Shown here one piece after another: positions 8,288 to 18,700 of a stretch of 35,405 bases of DNA. The DNA is taken from positions 1 to 35,405 of the forward strand of contig WSZJ01000027.1 in NCBI GenBank assembly GCA_009773755.1. The letters run 5' to 3'. Every line of letters begins with the position of its first letter. Within the stretch, counting starts at the first letter, position 1. This DNA is from Planctomycetota bacterium. Lineage in GTDB: Bacteria > Planctomycetota > MHYJ01 > WSZJ01. The notes under the pieces were generated by a model, which saw nothing but the letters and a program-made list of their open reading frames with translations, did no database searches and was not told where the DNA came from. A program made the position numbers and the translations under genes.

Positions 8288-8296
8288 GGGGCGGAC

Positions 8297-8302
8297 ATCT
8301 TA
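8297..8302 (-). promoter_or_regulatory. -10-like hexamer TAAGAT, 9 nt before the btuF ATG
   Basis: TAAGAT precedes the start codon by 9 nt with no Shine-Dalgarno between them. This is the TANNNT arrangement of leaderless genes also seen before other genes in this window. No good -35 can be seen, so promoter activity is inferred from position and recurrence. Confidence 0.4.
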
Positions 8303-8322
8303 GGGAAGAGGTCCGGGCGGGG

Positions 8323-9003
8323 CTATTGCGGAGTGTCGGCGGGGAGGAGGTCGGCGAAGCAGAAGCCGTCGCGCTCGACGACGTCTCCTGCGCGCACCGC
8401 GATGTGCGCGCGGAACATCGGCCCCGCGAAGCAGAACGTGTGGAACTCGCCATTTTCGCCGCAGGGGTCGACGGTCGCGGGGAGATCGCCGAGCAGGTCC
8501 GCGTCGAATGTCCGGCCGGCGAAGCGGCGGTCGAGCCTGCGCGGGTCGACGCAGGTCAGCACGGCCTTCAATCCGGCTGCGATCATCTCGGCCGCGAGCG
8601 GCCGCGTCGGGAGGCCCCAGAGCGGGAAGACGGGAGCCACGCCGCTTCCCGCGAGCTGTTCTTCGCGGTACCGGCGGATGTCCTCGAGGAAGAGGTCCCC
8701 GAACGCCATGTGCGTGATCCCGGCGCCCCGCGCCTTCGCCACGACCGCGCCCATTCGCTTCGTGTATTCCTCGTTCGAGCACGGCCACGGAAGCGGGACT
8801 GGCCAGAGCGGGAGCCCCGCGGCGGCGGCCTGCGCTTCCAGAAGCTCGCGCCGCACTGCGTGCATCGCCACGCGGTCGAAAGCCTCGTTGATCGTCGTGA
8901 CGAGCCCGGCGATTTCGAATTCGCCCGCCAGCCTCAAGCGCTGCAGACTCCACGCGCTGTCCTTGCCGGAACTCCATGACAGCAGCAGCCGGGGCTTGCT
9001 CAC
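8323..9003 (-). CDS. DUF71/COG2102 PP-loop ATPase (B12-salvage type; Dph6 superfamily)
   Basis: From GTG 9003 the protein is 226 residues and opens SKPRLLLSWSSGKDSAWSLQ; SSGKDS is the PP-loop that binds ATP. Later conserved parts are ITHMAFGDLFLEDIRRYRE, PVFPLWGLPT and the C-terminal GENGEFHTFCFAGPMF, all hallmarks of DUF71. The family splits into diphthine-ammonia ligase (archaea and eukaryotes) and a bacterial branch predicted, from gene clustering, to act in B12 salvage. Its position next to btuF supports the second. The exact reaction is unknown to me. An ATG at 9039 would add 12 residues upstream of the normal family start; GTG 9003 is preferred and has CAGAAT (9016-9011) 7 nt upstream. 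Confidence 0.82.
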   Translation of the reverse strand: MSKPRLLLSWSSGKDSAWSLQRLRLAGEFEIAGLVTTINEAFDRVAMHAVRRELLEAQAAAAGLPLWPVPLPWPCSNEEYTKRMGAVVAKARGAGITHMAFGDLFLEDIRRYREEQLAGSGVAPVFPLWGLPTRPLAAEMIAAGLKAVLTCVDPRRLDRRFAGRTFDADLLGDLPATVDPCGENGEFHTFCFAGPMFRAHIAVRAGDVVERDGFCFADLLPADTPQ

Positions 9004-9105
9004 GCGGCGGATTCTGGCAGAGCGCAAGCGGTGGAGCAAGGCGGCCCGGCAGATGAGGCTGGTTACGCTCCGTTCCGGAAACTACGATCCTTGTTCGTGC
9101 ATGCG

Positions 9106-9111
9106 AAGGAG
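9106..9111 (+). promoter_or_regulatory. Shine-Dalgarno AAGGAG for the HEAT-repeat protein
   Basis: AAGGAG lies 6 nt before ATG 9118. It decides the start against the in-frame upstream start at 9031, which would put 29 polar residues ahead of the membrane segment. Confidence 0.7.
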
Positions 9112-9117
9112 ATCGCA

Positions 9118-9894
9118 ATGAAGCCGGAGCTGAAGTGGTTCGGGGCGGGGGCGGTGCTGGCGATGGTGCTGACCAGCGCGGTTTTCCTGAAGACATGGAG
9201 AGCCGAAGCGGGGCGGGGCGCGGGAGGCGCCGCTGGTGCCGGGGGAGACGAGGGTCCCGGCGGCAAACGCGCTGAAGGAGGGTCTGCCGAGGCGGCCGAA
9301 CTGCAGAAAAGACTCGAGGCGTGGGAGGCGAGCGCGGGGCAGGCACAAAAAGAGTCTGCCGATTCCGAACGTGCCAGGGTCGCGCTACGCAGTGACCTCG
9401 CCGAGTTAAAGCGCGAGGTTGAGCAACTCAAGAAGGAGCTGCTCAAGCTGGCGCCTGTGAAGGCCCGGGCCGGCCCGCCCGCGCCGCTCACGCCCGAGCA
9501 GGTGGCGAATCTCCAGAAGCAGGCGATGGACGGGACGCTTGACGCTGCCGGCCGCGTCGAGGCGCTTCAACAACTCCGCAAGCGCACGGCCAGCGGGCGG
9601 ACGCCGGAAGTCGTGCGCAGCATGCTCGGCCTGCTCGAGACGAGCGCCGACGCCGGAGTCCGCGCGGACATCTGCAAGCAGCTGAAGGGCGTGGACATGG
9701 CGGAAGCCCGCGAGGCGATGCTGCGCCGGCTGCGCGAGGACAAGGACAGAAAGGTCCGCGAAGAGGCGGCGGAAACGCTGGAGGCGTGGAAGGACGACGC
9801 GGGGGTGCGCGCGGAGCTCGAGGTCGCCGCGAAGGGGGACGAAGACGCGGACGTGCGCAAGAAGGCGGCGAAATCGTTGGGGGGCAAGAAGTAA
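9118..9894 (+). CDS. Membrane-anchored coiled-coil and HEAT-repeat protein
   Basis: A 258-residue protein. Residues 1-25 form a single N-terminal membrane anchor (WFGAGAVLAMVLTSAVFL). A Gly/Ala/Glu linker follows, then a long coiled coil (about residues 60-118, heptads such as ELKREVEQLKKELLKL). The C-terminal half (about 125-258) has helical pairs of HEAT type, with VREEAAETLEAWKDD and VRKKAAKSLGG as the clearest units. HEAT arrays bind proteins; no enzyme motif is visible, so a scaffold or partner role is likely. The stop is 45 nt before the kinase ATG on the same strand, so co-transcription is possible although the kinase has its own -10-like motif. Confidence 0.75.
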   Translation: MKPELKWFGAGAVLAMVLTSAVFLKTWRAEAGRGAGGAAGAGGDEGPGGKRAEGGSAEAAELQKRLEAWEASAGQAQKESADSERARVALRSDLAELKREVEQLKKELLKLAPVKARAGPPAPLTPEQVANLQKQAMDGTLDAAGRVEALQQLRKRTASGRTPEVVRSMLGLLETSADAGVRADICKQLKGVDMAEAREAMLRRLREDKDRKVREEAAETLEAWKDDAGVRAELEVAAKGDEDADVRKKAAKSLGGKK

Positions 9895-9923
9895 ACCGGT
9901 TCGTGATCGAGTCCGGCGCCGCG

Positions 9924-9929
9924 TATGCT
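9924..9929 (+). promoter_or_regulatory. -10-like hexamer TATGCT, 10 nt before the kinase ATG
   Basis: TATGCT precedes ATG 9940 by 10 nt with no Shine-Dalgarno. It overlaps the alternative ATG at 9925, which argues for 9940 as the true start if the gene is leaderless. Confidence 0.35.
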
Positions 9930-9939
9930 CTCCCGTGCG

Positions 9940-12588
9940 ATGAGCACCGGACGGCCAAACCGAAAGGCACTCCCGAAGACCCGGCGTAAGTCTCTTCCTC
10001 CGGCCGGCACTCCAGCGAAGTCGAGGGCCGAGCTGGCCGACCGATATCGGCTTGGAAAGGAGATCGGCCGAGGCGGGCTCGGGCGCGTCGTGGAAGCTGC
10101 GGATGCGCCGATCGGCCGCACCGTCGCGCTCAAGCTGCTGCTCGAAGGCGCCCCGCTCGACTTCGTGGAGCGCTTCCATCGCGAAGGCCGCATCACGGGC
10201 CGCCTGGAGCACCCGAACATCGTCCCCGTGCACGAGGTCGGGGCGCTTCCGGGCACGGGGGAAGTCTTCATCGCGATGAAGCGCATCACGGGACGCGACA
10301 TGGCGGACGTGATCGCGGACCTGAGGCTCGGCAAGGGCGGGGAGGTGTGGACGCAGCGGCGGCTGGTCGAGGCGTTCCGGGACGTCTGCAGGGCGGTGGC
10401 GTATGCGCATTCGAAAGGGGTCATCCACCGCGATCTCAAGCCGTCGAACGTGATGCTCGGGGAGTTCGGCGAAGTGCTTGTCGTGGACTGGGGGTTGGCG
10501 AAGGATCGTCGGGAGTCGAAGGTCGAAAGTCGGGAAAGTCCGGGGACCCTTGACTCTCGACCTTCGACGCTCGACCCGCTGTTGACCCTCGACGGCGACG
10601 TCTTCGGCACGCCGGAGTACATGCCGCCCGAGCAGGCGGAGGGGAAGGTGGACGAGGTTGACGCTCGCAGCGACGTGTACTCGCTGGGTGCGATTCTCTA
10701 CGAGATCCTCGTGTGGAGGCCGCCGCACGTCGGAGAGTCCACTTCTGAGATTCTGTCGCGCGTGGTTTCCGAACCTGTGCGCGCCCCTTCGACCGTTTTC
10801 TTGCGGGGGCGGGCAGGAATCCCGCGCAAGGGCCCGCGCTTCGAGCCGGCGGCCGTCCCTCTCGACCTCGAGGCGGTCTGCATGAAGGCGCTTTCGAGGG
10901 ACAAGGAGAGCCGGCACGCGGATGGCCGAGAACTCGCCGCGGACATCGACCAGTGGCTGGAAGGGGCCAAAGAGCGCGAGCGCGCCGAGCGGCAGTCGGC
11001 GGCGCGCCTTGCCGAGGCGATGCGGCTTCTCGAACGCGTTCGCACGCTGCGGCGAGAAGTCGCTGAAGCAGACGCGGAAGCAGAACGCATCTCCCAGTCC
11101 ATTCAGGCCTGGCTTCCGGCGGAAAAAAAACGCCCCGTGTGGGAGGCCGAGGATCGCTTCAAATCGCTCCAGGACGATCAGGCCCGGTCGTTCGCGCAAG
11201 CCTCCGCCGCATTCGAGGAGGCATTCCGCCTCAACCCGCTGAACGAGGACGCGCGCGAGGGGCGTTGCGTCCTGGAAGCCGAGCGGTTTCTCGAGGCCGA
11301 GCAGCGGCGCGACAGCCGCGAGATGATCGCGAGCCGGCAGGCTCTGGAGGCGCTGGACCGGACGGGAAGCCACCGCGGCCGGCTGGACGCTTCCGGGCAC
11401 GTGAGCCTCCGGACGTCCACGCACCGCTGCGAGTGTCTCAAGCCCGGCCCGGAAGGATGGAGGGTAAGTTATGGGGAGGTACCCGCCGTGGTATGGCGGG
11501 ATGGCGCGCCGGATCCCGGGAGGCGGCCCCAGGACCGCGACTCGCTCGTTCCGTCGGCGAAAATTTCGCCGGACGGCGTCCGCGGCGCGCACGCACGGGA
11601 GTGCCCGACCCGCGACCTTGCCGGCGTCGGCGTTGAAATCCAGCGCTTCGAAGAACGCGACCGGCGGATGGTTGCGGTGCCGACGGGAAGCGGAGGGCGC
11701 ACGCCGGTGGAGCGCCTGGAACTGCCGCAGGGCTCGTATCGGGCGCTGTTCCGTCGAGCGGGGTTCGTGGAAGCGTGTGTACCGTTCGTTGTGACACGAG
11801 GCTCCGAGCTTGACTTTCGGGTGACGATGTACCGGGAGGAAGAAGCGCCCGCCGGATTCCGCTTCGTGCCCGGAGGGGAGTTCCTGTTCGGCGATGCCGA
11901 GGCGGGAGGTGAGCCGCCAAGGCTCGCGAAGACGCTCGACATCTTCATGGCCGTCGCTCCGGTGACGTGCGCCGAATACGTGGAGTTCCTGGACGACCTG
12001 TGCACTTCGGGTCGACAGGAGGAAGCGCTTCGACGCCAGCTGCGGGAAGGAAACGCCTGGTTCCTGGAGTCAAAGGGAGGGAAGTTCGCGTATCCGGCAG
12101 CGGGCGCTCCTGTACTGCTCCGTCTTCAGCCGGAGTTCCCTGCGTTGGGGATGAGCTGGCACGATGCGGTCGCGTTTGCCGCGTGGCGCTCGAAGCGGGA
12201 TCGACGCGTGTACCGGCTACCGCACGAGGAAGAATTCGAATGGGCGGCGCGGGGGGCGGACCAGCGCGTGTACCCGTGGGGGAACGCCGCCGATCCCGCG
12301 TTTTCCAACACGCAGCTCTCGCACGCGGAAGGTCCGCAACCGCGCGCGCCCGGGTCGTTCCCCGCGGACGAATCGCCCTTCGGCGTGCTGGACCTGGCGG
12401 GCAACGCGCCCACCTGGTGCTGGAATGCACCCCGAAAACCCTACCGGCACTTCTGCAGCCTCCGGGGCGGTTCCTTCCGGGGGTCCATGGACCAGGCGAA
12501 GTCGCCCCGGATACAGGGGTGCGAGCCGGGAATCGTCCATCGCCAGTTCGGATTCCGCCTGTGCGCGCCGGCGTTCGGACCGGTTTGA
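9940..12588 (+). CDS. Ser/Thr protein kinase fused to an FGE/SUMF1-like domain (paralogue 1)
   Basis: 882 residues, no membrane segment. The kinase domain (about 32-330) has IGRGGLGRVVEA, VALKLLL, VIHRDLKPSN (Asp 165), DWG in place of DFG (Asp 183) and GTPEYMPPEQ. The loop between DWG and GTP is encoded by a DNA palindrome. Then come a charged helical/coiled-coil linker (about 340-490), a small beta region with a C-E-C motif (11428-11436) and a third Cys (11602-11604), and an FGE-sulfatase-like domain (about 640-880: GFRFVPGGEFLFGD, then MSWHDAVAFAAW, LPHEEEFEWAARG and LRGGSF). The Cys pair used by true formylglycine-generating enzymes after RGGS is absent, so it may bind peptide or ligand only. 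The gene at 31363 is a clear paralogue with the same layout. An upstream ATG at 9925 is possible. Confidence 0.9.
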   Translation: MSTGRPNRKALPKTRRKSLPPAGTPAKSRAELADRYRLGKEIGRGGLGRVVEAADAPIGRTVALKLLLEGAPLDFVERFHREGRITGRLEHPNIVPVHEVGALPGTGEVFIAMKRITGRDMADVIADLRLGKGGEVWTQRRLVEAFRDVCRAVAYAHSKGVIHRDLKPSNVMLGEFGEVLVVDWGLAKDRRESKVESRESPGTLDSRPSTLDPLLTLDGDVFGTPEYMPPEQAEGKVDEVDARSDVYSLGAILYEILVWRPPHVGESTSEILSRVVSEPVRAPSTVFLRGRAGIPRKGPRFEPAAVPLDLEAVCMKALSRDKESRHADGRELAADIDQWLEGAKERERAERQSAARLAEAMRLLERVRTLRREVAEADAEAERISQSIQAWLPAEKKRPVWEAEDRFKSLQDDQARSFAQASAAFEEAFRLNPLNEDAREGRCVLEAERFLEAEQRRDSREMIASRQALEALDRTGSHRGRLDASGHVSLRTSTHRCECLKPGPEGWRVSYGEVPAVVWRDGAPDPGRRPQDRDSLVPSAKISPDGVRGAHARECPTRDLAGVGVEIQRFEERDRRMVAVPTGSGGRTPVERLELPQGSYRALFRRAGFVEACVPFVVTRGSELDFRVTMYREEEAPAGFRFVPGGEFLFGDAEAGGEPPRLAKTLDIFMAVAPVTCAEYVEFLDDLCTSGRQEEALRRQLREGNAWFLESKGGKFAYPAAGAPVLLRLQPEFPALGMSWHDAVAFAAWRSKRDRRVYRLPHEEEFEWAARGADQRVYPWGNAADPAFSNTQLSHAEGPQPRAPGSFPADESPFGVLDLAGNAPTWCWNAPRKPYRHFCSLRGGSFRGSMDQAKSPRIQGCEPGIVHRQFGFRLCAPAFGPV
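10508..10575. repeat. In-frame DNA palindrome inside the kinase activation loop
   Basis: Arms 10508-10531 and 10552-10575 (24 nt each, 3 mismatches) are inverted copies built from GTCGAAGGTCGA-type units. The 20-nt loop contains its own GTCCGGGGAC palindrome. It encodes a Ser/Arg/Glu stretch (RRESKVESRESPGTLDSRP) between DWG and the GTP motif. Paralogue 2 has a loop of similar length here but no palindrome. Confidence 0.75.
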
Positions 12589-12641
12589 CGGGCGCGCCGA
12601 TTGCTCTTATGGGTGGTCTGACCCCTTCTCCCGCGGATGCT

Positions 12642-12691
12642 GTGTATCCGTCCGGGTACGCCGTGTATCCTGTTCGCCCCGTGTTCGGGGC
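12642..12691. promoter_or_regulatory. Direct repeats and hairpin between the kinase and alpha-2-macroglobulin genes
   Basis: Two copies of GTGTATCC (12642-12649 and 12663-12670) lie 21 bp apart, two helical turns. They are followed by a perfect hairpin GCCCCG-TGTT-CGGGGC (12676-12691) without a T-run. The repeats could be a regulator site and the hairpin a weak terminator for the kinase gene; both are inference. The rest of the 205-bp gap (12589-12793) has GTCGAA-CT-TTCGAC near 12714-12727 and the palindrome listed next. Confidence 0.35.
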
Positions 12692-12752
12692 CAGGCCAAC
12701 TTTCGGGAAGACCGTCGAACTTTCGACCCGCCGCAGACGTCTTAATTCCAGC

Positions 12753-12769
12753 CCCCGGGTGACCCGGGG
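12753..12769. promoter_or_regulatory. Perfect 17-nt palindrome CCCCGGGT-G-ACCCGGGG
   Basis: Eight-base arms around one G, 11 nt before the Shine-Dalgarno of the large protein. TTAATT at 12742-12747 just upstream is the only -10-like sequence near. In RNA a one-base loop cannot close fully, so a DNA operator is the likelier role. Confidence 0.35.
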
Positions 12770-12780
12770 ATAGTGTCAAC

Positions 12781-12785
12781 AGGAG
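12781..12785 (+). promoter_or_regulatory. Shine-Dalgarno AGGAG for the alpha-2-macroglobulin-like protein
   Basis: AGGAG stands 8 nt before ATG 12794. It rules out the in-frame GTG at 12773, which would add seven polar residues before a normal signal peptide. Confidence 0.75.
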
Positions 12786-12793
12786 ATCCGTCC

Positions 12794-15700
12794 ATGCGCC
12801 AGCGCCGCTTCGCCCTTTTCGCCGCCCTGCTTGCCCTCATCTGCCTCGTCAACGCCGATCCGCCGCCCAGCGACGCCCGCACCGCAGGCGAGACCGCGCT
12901 CAAGGATCGCGACTATGCTAAAGCGGAAACGCTGCTGACGCAGGCGCTCGGGGAAGCGAAATCCGGGCAGGACGAGATCCTGATCCTCATCGCGACGGCG
13001 CAGCAGAACGCGAAGAAGAACGACGAAGCGATCGCTTCGCTCGACCGTCTCGTGCGGGAGTATCCGGCGAGCGGCCTTAAGATGAAGGCGCTGTACAAGA
13101 AAGGCGACTTGCTGGCGGCGAAGAAGGAATTCGCGCTGGCCGGGCAGATCTACGACGCCCAGGTCGCGGCTGTGACCGCTCCGGAGCGGCGCAAGAAGAT
13201 CGCGATGATCTACGTCGAGGCGGGGCGCGAGTTCCTGAACCCGAAGGAAGCGAAGGACCCGACGTTCGTCGCGAACTACGTGGCCGCGAGGAATCTGCTT
13301 GTGAAGGCGCTGGAGCTCGAAGCTCTCGGCGTTGACGAAGAGGGCGTGCGGGTCGACGTGATGACCTGCGAGCTGAAGGGCGGAATGGACCGCAACCAGC
13401 TGCGCAAGACCTGCAAGGAGTTCTTCGAGAAGTTCCCGAAGGCCGCGAAGCTGGATGAGGCACTGTTCGCGCAGGGAACGGCGCTTCGCGACACCGGGCT
13501 GCCGTTCGACGCGAAAGTGGCTTGGCTGCGCATCCCGGCGGAGTTTGCCACGTCGGTGCGCGCGGCGGAGGCGCTGTGGTCGGCGGCGCTCCTGCATGTG
13601 AACGAGGCCGGGCAAACAGGTTCGCTCGAAGAATTGCGGCGCGCGTTGCCGCTGCTGCGGCGCTGCTCGAAGGACTTCGCGGCGAGCGAATGGGGCCCGA
13701 AGGCGGGGTATCTCGCCGGGATCGCCCTGGCGCAGTACGAAGAACTGCGCGACGAAGCGCGCAAGGAACTCGCGGCATTTGCCGACGGCCGTGCGAAGGA
13801 CGAGCGCGCCCCCGAGGCGCTCTTGCGCGTGGCCTGGCTCTGGCGCGCCGACATGGACGACGCGAAGGCGATCGCGACCCTGGAGGATTTCCTGAAGCGC
13901 TTCCCCGATTCCCCCCGCTGGCCCGAGGTGCGGCAGGCGATCGCGGACGTGAGGTTCGAGGCGGCGGGGAGGGCGTTCGTGCGCAAGGACTGGGCGGCGG
14001 CGCGCGCGGCGGCGGAGGAATTCGCCGTACTTCATCCGACGGACGGGCGCGCGGCGGCGATGTCGTTCCGGGTCGGGCAGACCTACGCCGAGGAAAAGAA
14101 GTGGAAGGAAGCGGTCGAGGCGTGGATGCGGGTTGCGACGAAGTTCCCGGCCTACAACGAGGGCGGCCAGGCGCGGTTTGAGGCGGCGAAGGCGTACGCA
14201 AACGAGCTCGACGACTTCGAGACGGCGATGAAGGAGTTGCCGAAGGTCGGCGGGAGCTCTCACGGGCCGGCGCAGCAGTTCCTGCAGCTGCTCCAGAACA
14301 AGTCGCTCGCGCTTTCGAGCGAGAAAGTTTTTACAGGCGCCGAGACTCCCGCGGTGAAGCTCACGGTCCGAAATGTGGAGACCGTCAAGTTCCGCTTCTG
14401 GACGCTGGACCTGAAGGATTATTTCGAGAAGCGCGCGGCGACGACGGGGCTGGAATCGCTCGAAGTCGCGGTGATCGCGCCGGACAAGGAATGGGAAGTT
14501 CCGGTGAAGGACTACCGGCGCTTCAAGGAGATGAAGCTCGACGTCGAGCTCCCGAAGAAAGATCCGGGCGCCTACGTCGTGTCGGCGTCGATCGGGACGC
14601 AGGAAGCCAAGACCGTCGTGATCGTGTCGGATCTCGCCACGATCGCGCGGGCCGGGCGGAGCGGCGCGACCGTGGTCGTGCAGAATCTGAGAACGGGCGA
14701 GCGGGTCGAGAACGCGACCGTCCGGATGGCGGCGGACGGGAAGCACGTGAAGACCTGGAAGGACGACATGCGGCCGTCGAGCCTCTCGATCCTCGCCGAG
14801 TCGAACGGGCACCTCGCGTTCCGCGACATGGCGCTCGGAGCGCTTCCGATTGCGCCGAAGCGCGAGCCGCGCGTGCTGATCCTGACGGACCGGTCGCTGT
14901 ACGGCGACGGGGACGAGGTGAAAGTGCGGCTTGTGGTGCGGGATACGGACGGCGGCGCGTACCTGCTGCCTAAGGACAAGAACTACATCCTGCGCGCCGC
15001 GAGCGGGCAGGGGATCGTCTTTCACGAAGCGACCGTCGCGCTGTCGAAGTTCGGGACGGCTGCGATGGCGTTCACCATGCCGAAGGGGCTGCACTCGGGC
15101 GTGACGGTGTCGGTGATCGAGAAGGCACTTCCGCAGGAGAAGCTGCTCGGCGCCGCCCAAGTCGCGATTGCCGGCGCCGCGTGGCGCTTCCCGCACTTTG
15201 AATACATCGCGGACGACACGCCGAAATTCGTCGGAGACAACATCGATGTGACGGCGATCCTGCGAGACGAGTGGAACCGCCCGATGGGCGGACGCTGGGT
15301 GCGGATTCTCGCGCCGGGCGATCTCGACTGGCGCGACACCATGACGGGGACCGACGGGACGTTCGCGATCCAGCTGCGCGACACCGACCGCTTCTACCGC
15401 GACGGCGTCGCGGCGGTGCAGCTGAACGCCGAAAACACGGCCGACATCCTGCGCATCCCGGTGCTTCCGCGCACGCCCGCGATCACGTTCGACGACGAGT
15501 CGCGCGTGACCGAGCCTGTCGTGGCCGGCGAGCCGAAGACGATCGCGTTCACGGCAAAGAAAGCGGACGACACGGCGTTCACCGCTTCTTTCCGCTGGAC
15601 CGTCATCCGCGCCAACGAAGCCGGACAGCGCTTCCCCGTCGCCCAGGGAGACGTGACGAGCGACAAGGACGGCAAGGCGAAGTTCTCCTGGAGCGCCAAC

Positions 15701-18700
15701 GAAGCGGGCGTCCACACGATCACGGTGTCGACGAAGGACGCCGACGGGATGCCGACGCGGCTCCAGACGGCGGTGGCTGTGATGGACGACAAGGAAGAGC
15801 GCAAGCTGCGGCTGCTTTCCGGCGCGGACACGTTCGAGCCCGGGAAGCCGGTCGAGCTGACGGTGCTGTCGCGGCTCGACAAGGGGCTCGCGTTCGTGAC
15901 GATCGAAGGAGAAAAGGTCGAGCAGGTGCTGGCCGTGACGCTCGAGAAGGGGAAGAACGCGGTGAAGCTGAACACGCCGCCGCCAACGACGCGCGACTTC
16001 AGCGTGACCGTGATGATGATGCAGGGCGGGAAGTTCCACGCGGACGTGCGGGACTTCGCGCTGAAAGCGCCGGAAGTCAAGATCGAGCCCGAGAAGAAGG
16101 AAGTGAAGCCGGGCGAGGAGATCGTGGTGAAGGTGACCGCGAAGCCCGGCAGCGAAGTCTGGCTGCTGTCGTCCGCTGAGATCACGACGGGGATCGACAC
16201 CGGCGCGTTCAACCCGATGCGCCCGGGCGCGTACTTCGCCGCGGACTCCTCGGTCGCGACGGCGTTCTCATGGCAGACCCAGCAGGTGGACCCGCAGCTC
16301 CTCGCAGCGCTCGCGCAGTTGGAGCAGCTGGACCGCGGCCAGAGCCGGCGCGTGATGCTCGAAAAGAACCTCGACAAGTTCAAAGACTTTGCAAAGGAAG
16401 CGGACCATAACGAGGAGGAGTTCGCCGGCGGCAGCGGGGCCGGCGGACGGTACGGCGGACGCCTTGGCGGCAAACGGAACCTCGTGGCCCGCGGGGGAGG
16501 AAGCCAGGGCTCGGGCCGGGCGCCGTCGGCGCAGCCTGTGCCCTACATGTGGACCTCCGCCGAAGCGGGCGCGGACGGAATCGCCACCTTCCGCTTCAGG
16601 GCGCCGGGCAGGCGCGAGGACATCGACCTTCAGGCGTGGTCGATCGACGGCGGGAACGCAATTGCGACGGCGGAAGCGACCGTCAAGGTGCGGGCATCGG
16701 TCTTTGCGGAGGTGCGCTTCCCCGAAAGCGCGGTGGAAGGCGAAAAGACGTCCGCGGTCGTGCTTCTCACGAACTGGTCCGGGGCCGAGGGCGAGGCGTC
16801 GATCGTCCTGAACGGCGCCGAAACGAAGGTGAAAGTCCCCGCGCGGTCGACGGCCGAGAAAGACATCGACTGGACTGCGGCGCCCGTGGCGTCGGTCAGC
16901 GTGGACGGCGCAAAGCAGGACGTCACGGTGGCGATGCGTGCGAAAGGGCCGTCGGCCGCGAACGAAAAGGGCGGCGCCTTCACGGCCCGGGCCGAGCTCA
17001 AGGTCGACGGCCAGGGGAAGACGCGCATCTTCGTCGCAACCTCGCCGGCAGCGCTTCTCGAAGCCCTCGCCGAAGGCGGCGACGACCTGACCCGCGCTTC
17101 CGACGTCGCCACGAGGCTCATCGCGAGACTGGCACGGCACCGCGTCGAAAAGACGGACGCGACGAAGCTCGCCGTCATGGAATTCGCGGCGCTTCGTGCC
17201 CAGGGGCTCGCCGACGCGGCCGCCAACGACGCCGCGTGGCCGGTCCTGCTCTACCTGGCCGCGGCGGAGGCCAAGGCGGCGGAATTTGACATCGAGCCCG
17301 ACCCCGCGCTCCTGAAGCAGCGCTTCGCCCAGGCGACCTCCGACGAAACCAAGGCCCTCATCCTCTTCGCTCTCTCCCGCGGAAAGCACGCGGAATACGG
17401 GTTCCTCTTCCGCCTCTGGCGCGGCGTCGACACGCTTTCGCCGCGCGCCCTGGCCTGCGTCGCGCTCGCGATGAAGGCGGCGGGGAAGACGGACGAAGCG
17501 AAGTCGGCGCTGGAGAAGCTGGCGAAGTCGGCGAAGGAAGATCACTGGGAAGCGGCGGCGTCGGCGCAGGCGGATTCGGCGAACACGGGCTATGCGGCGA
17601 CGGCGGTTGCGGCCCTCGCGATGTCGGAAATCGACCCGGCGCACGCGCTCCTTCCGAAGGCCCGCGCGTGGCTCCTCGCGCGCCGGCCGAGGACGGCGTT
17701 CGAACGGGCTGCCCTCGCGCTCGCGATGCAGACGACCCCCGACAAGGGCGGCGTGACCGAGGTCAAGGTGGACGGGCAGGCCGTGAAGCGATTCGGCGAG
17801 GTCGCCGCGACGGAAGGGGTGATCGAGCCGACGGGAAGCGGCACGTTCTATGCGATGGCGTCGCGCGAGACCGGCGTGGTCCCTGAGCCGGCCGTCAAGG
17901 TGGCGGTCAAGCGGACCGCCGAGTGGCCGCGCTCGATCGTGGAAGGGAAGACCGCGATGCCCGCGGCCGCGGCGGTCAAGGAACCCGTCGAGAACCCCTC
18001 GATGGGGAAAGTCGCCGCAGGGCACTGGTTCCGCGTGAAGTACGAGCTCACCGTGACCGGCCCGACGACCCAGTACTCCGTCGTGGAACTGCCGCGCAAC
18101 ACCGGCCTCCAGTTCGGGAAGGCCGACCTGCGCGTCCTCCTCCCGCCGCAGGCGGAAGCGGAAAAGAAGATCGAAGTCGCATTCCTGGCGTACGCCGACG
18201 CCCCGGCCGCTTATCCCGAGGTCGAGGTGCTCGCTCCTGGCGCCGCGTTCCGCGAGGGCTGGACCTGGACGCACGGCGAGAGAACCACGGCGGGCGCGAT
18301 CCTGTTCGAGAAAAAGAAGTGGAAGGAATGCCGCGACATTCTCCTCCCGCTTTTTGAGAAGGGAACGCTCGTGGACGCCGTCGCCGCCGCTTCGGCCCGC
18401 ATGCTGGGCTACAGCGCGGTGGAACTGGCCGAGAACGACACGGTGGTGAAGTACTTCGAAGTCCTGAAGGAAAAGGCGCCGGGCGAAGTCGTGCCGTTCG
18501 ACAAAATCCGCGCGATCGCAAAGGCGTACGCCGCCGTGAACGAGCACGAGCGCTCGATGCAGGTCTCGGGCGGCGCGTGCGACGCGTACTTCCTGCAGGA
18601 AGCGAACCTCGCGGGCGCGCTCGAGGACCTCGGGCGCATGAAGGAATCGGTCGCGTGGATGAAGACCCTGCTTTCGGACTATCCGGACAGCCCGCTGAAT

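Noticed and set aside
9004..9117. Cobalamin riboswitch for the B12-type cluster
   Set aside because: Only 114 nt are available and no B12-box-like core is seen on the minus strand.
12676..12691. Intrinsic terminator after the kinase-FGE gene
   Set aside because: The 6-bp GC hairpin is perfect but lacks a following T-run and lies 88 nt after the stop, so it is listed only as a possible weak terminator.
12776..16039. Very long open frame on the minus strand opposite the giant gene, likewise 16268-19792, 9406-11592 and 23527-28038
   Set aside because: High GC keeps antisense frames open. They are rich in Arg/His/Leu, show no domains or signal peptides, and lie opposite genes with clear motifs.
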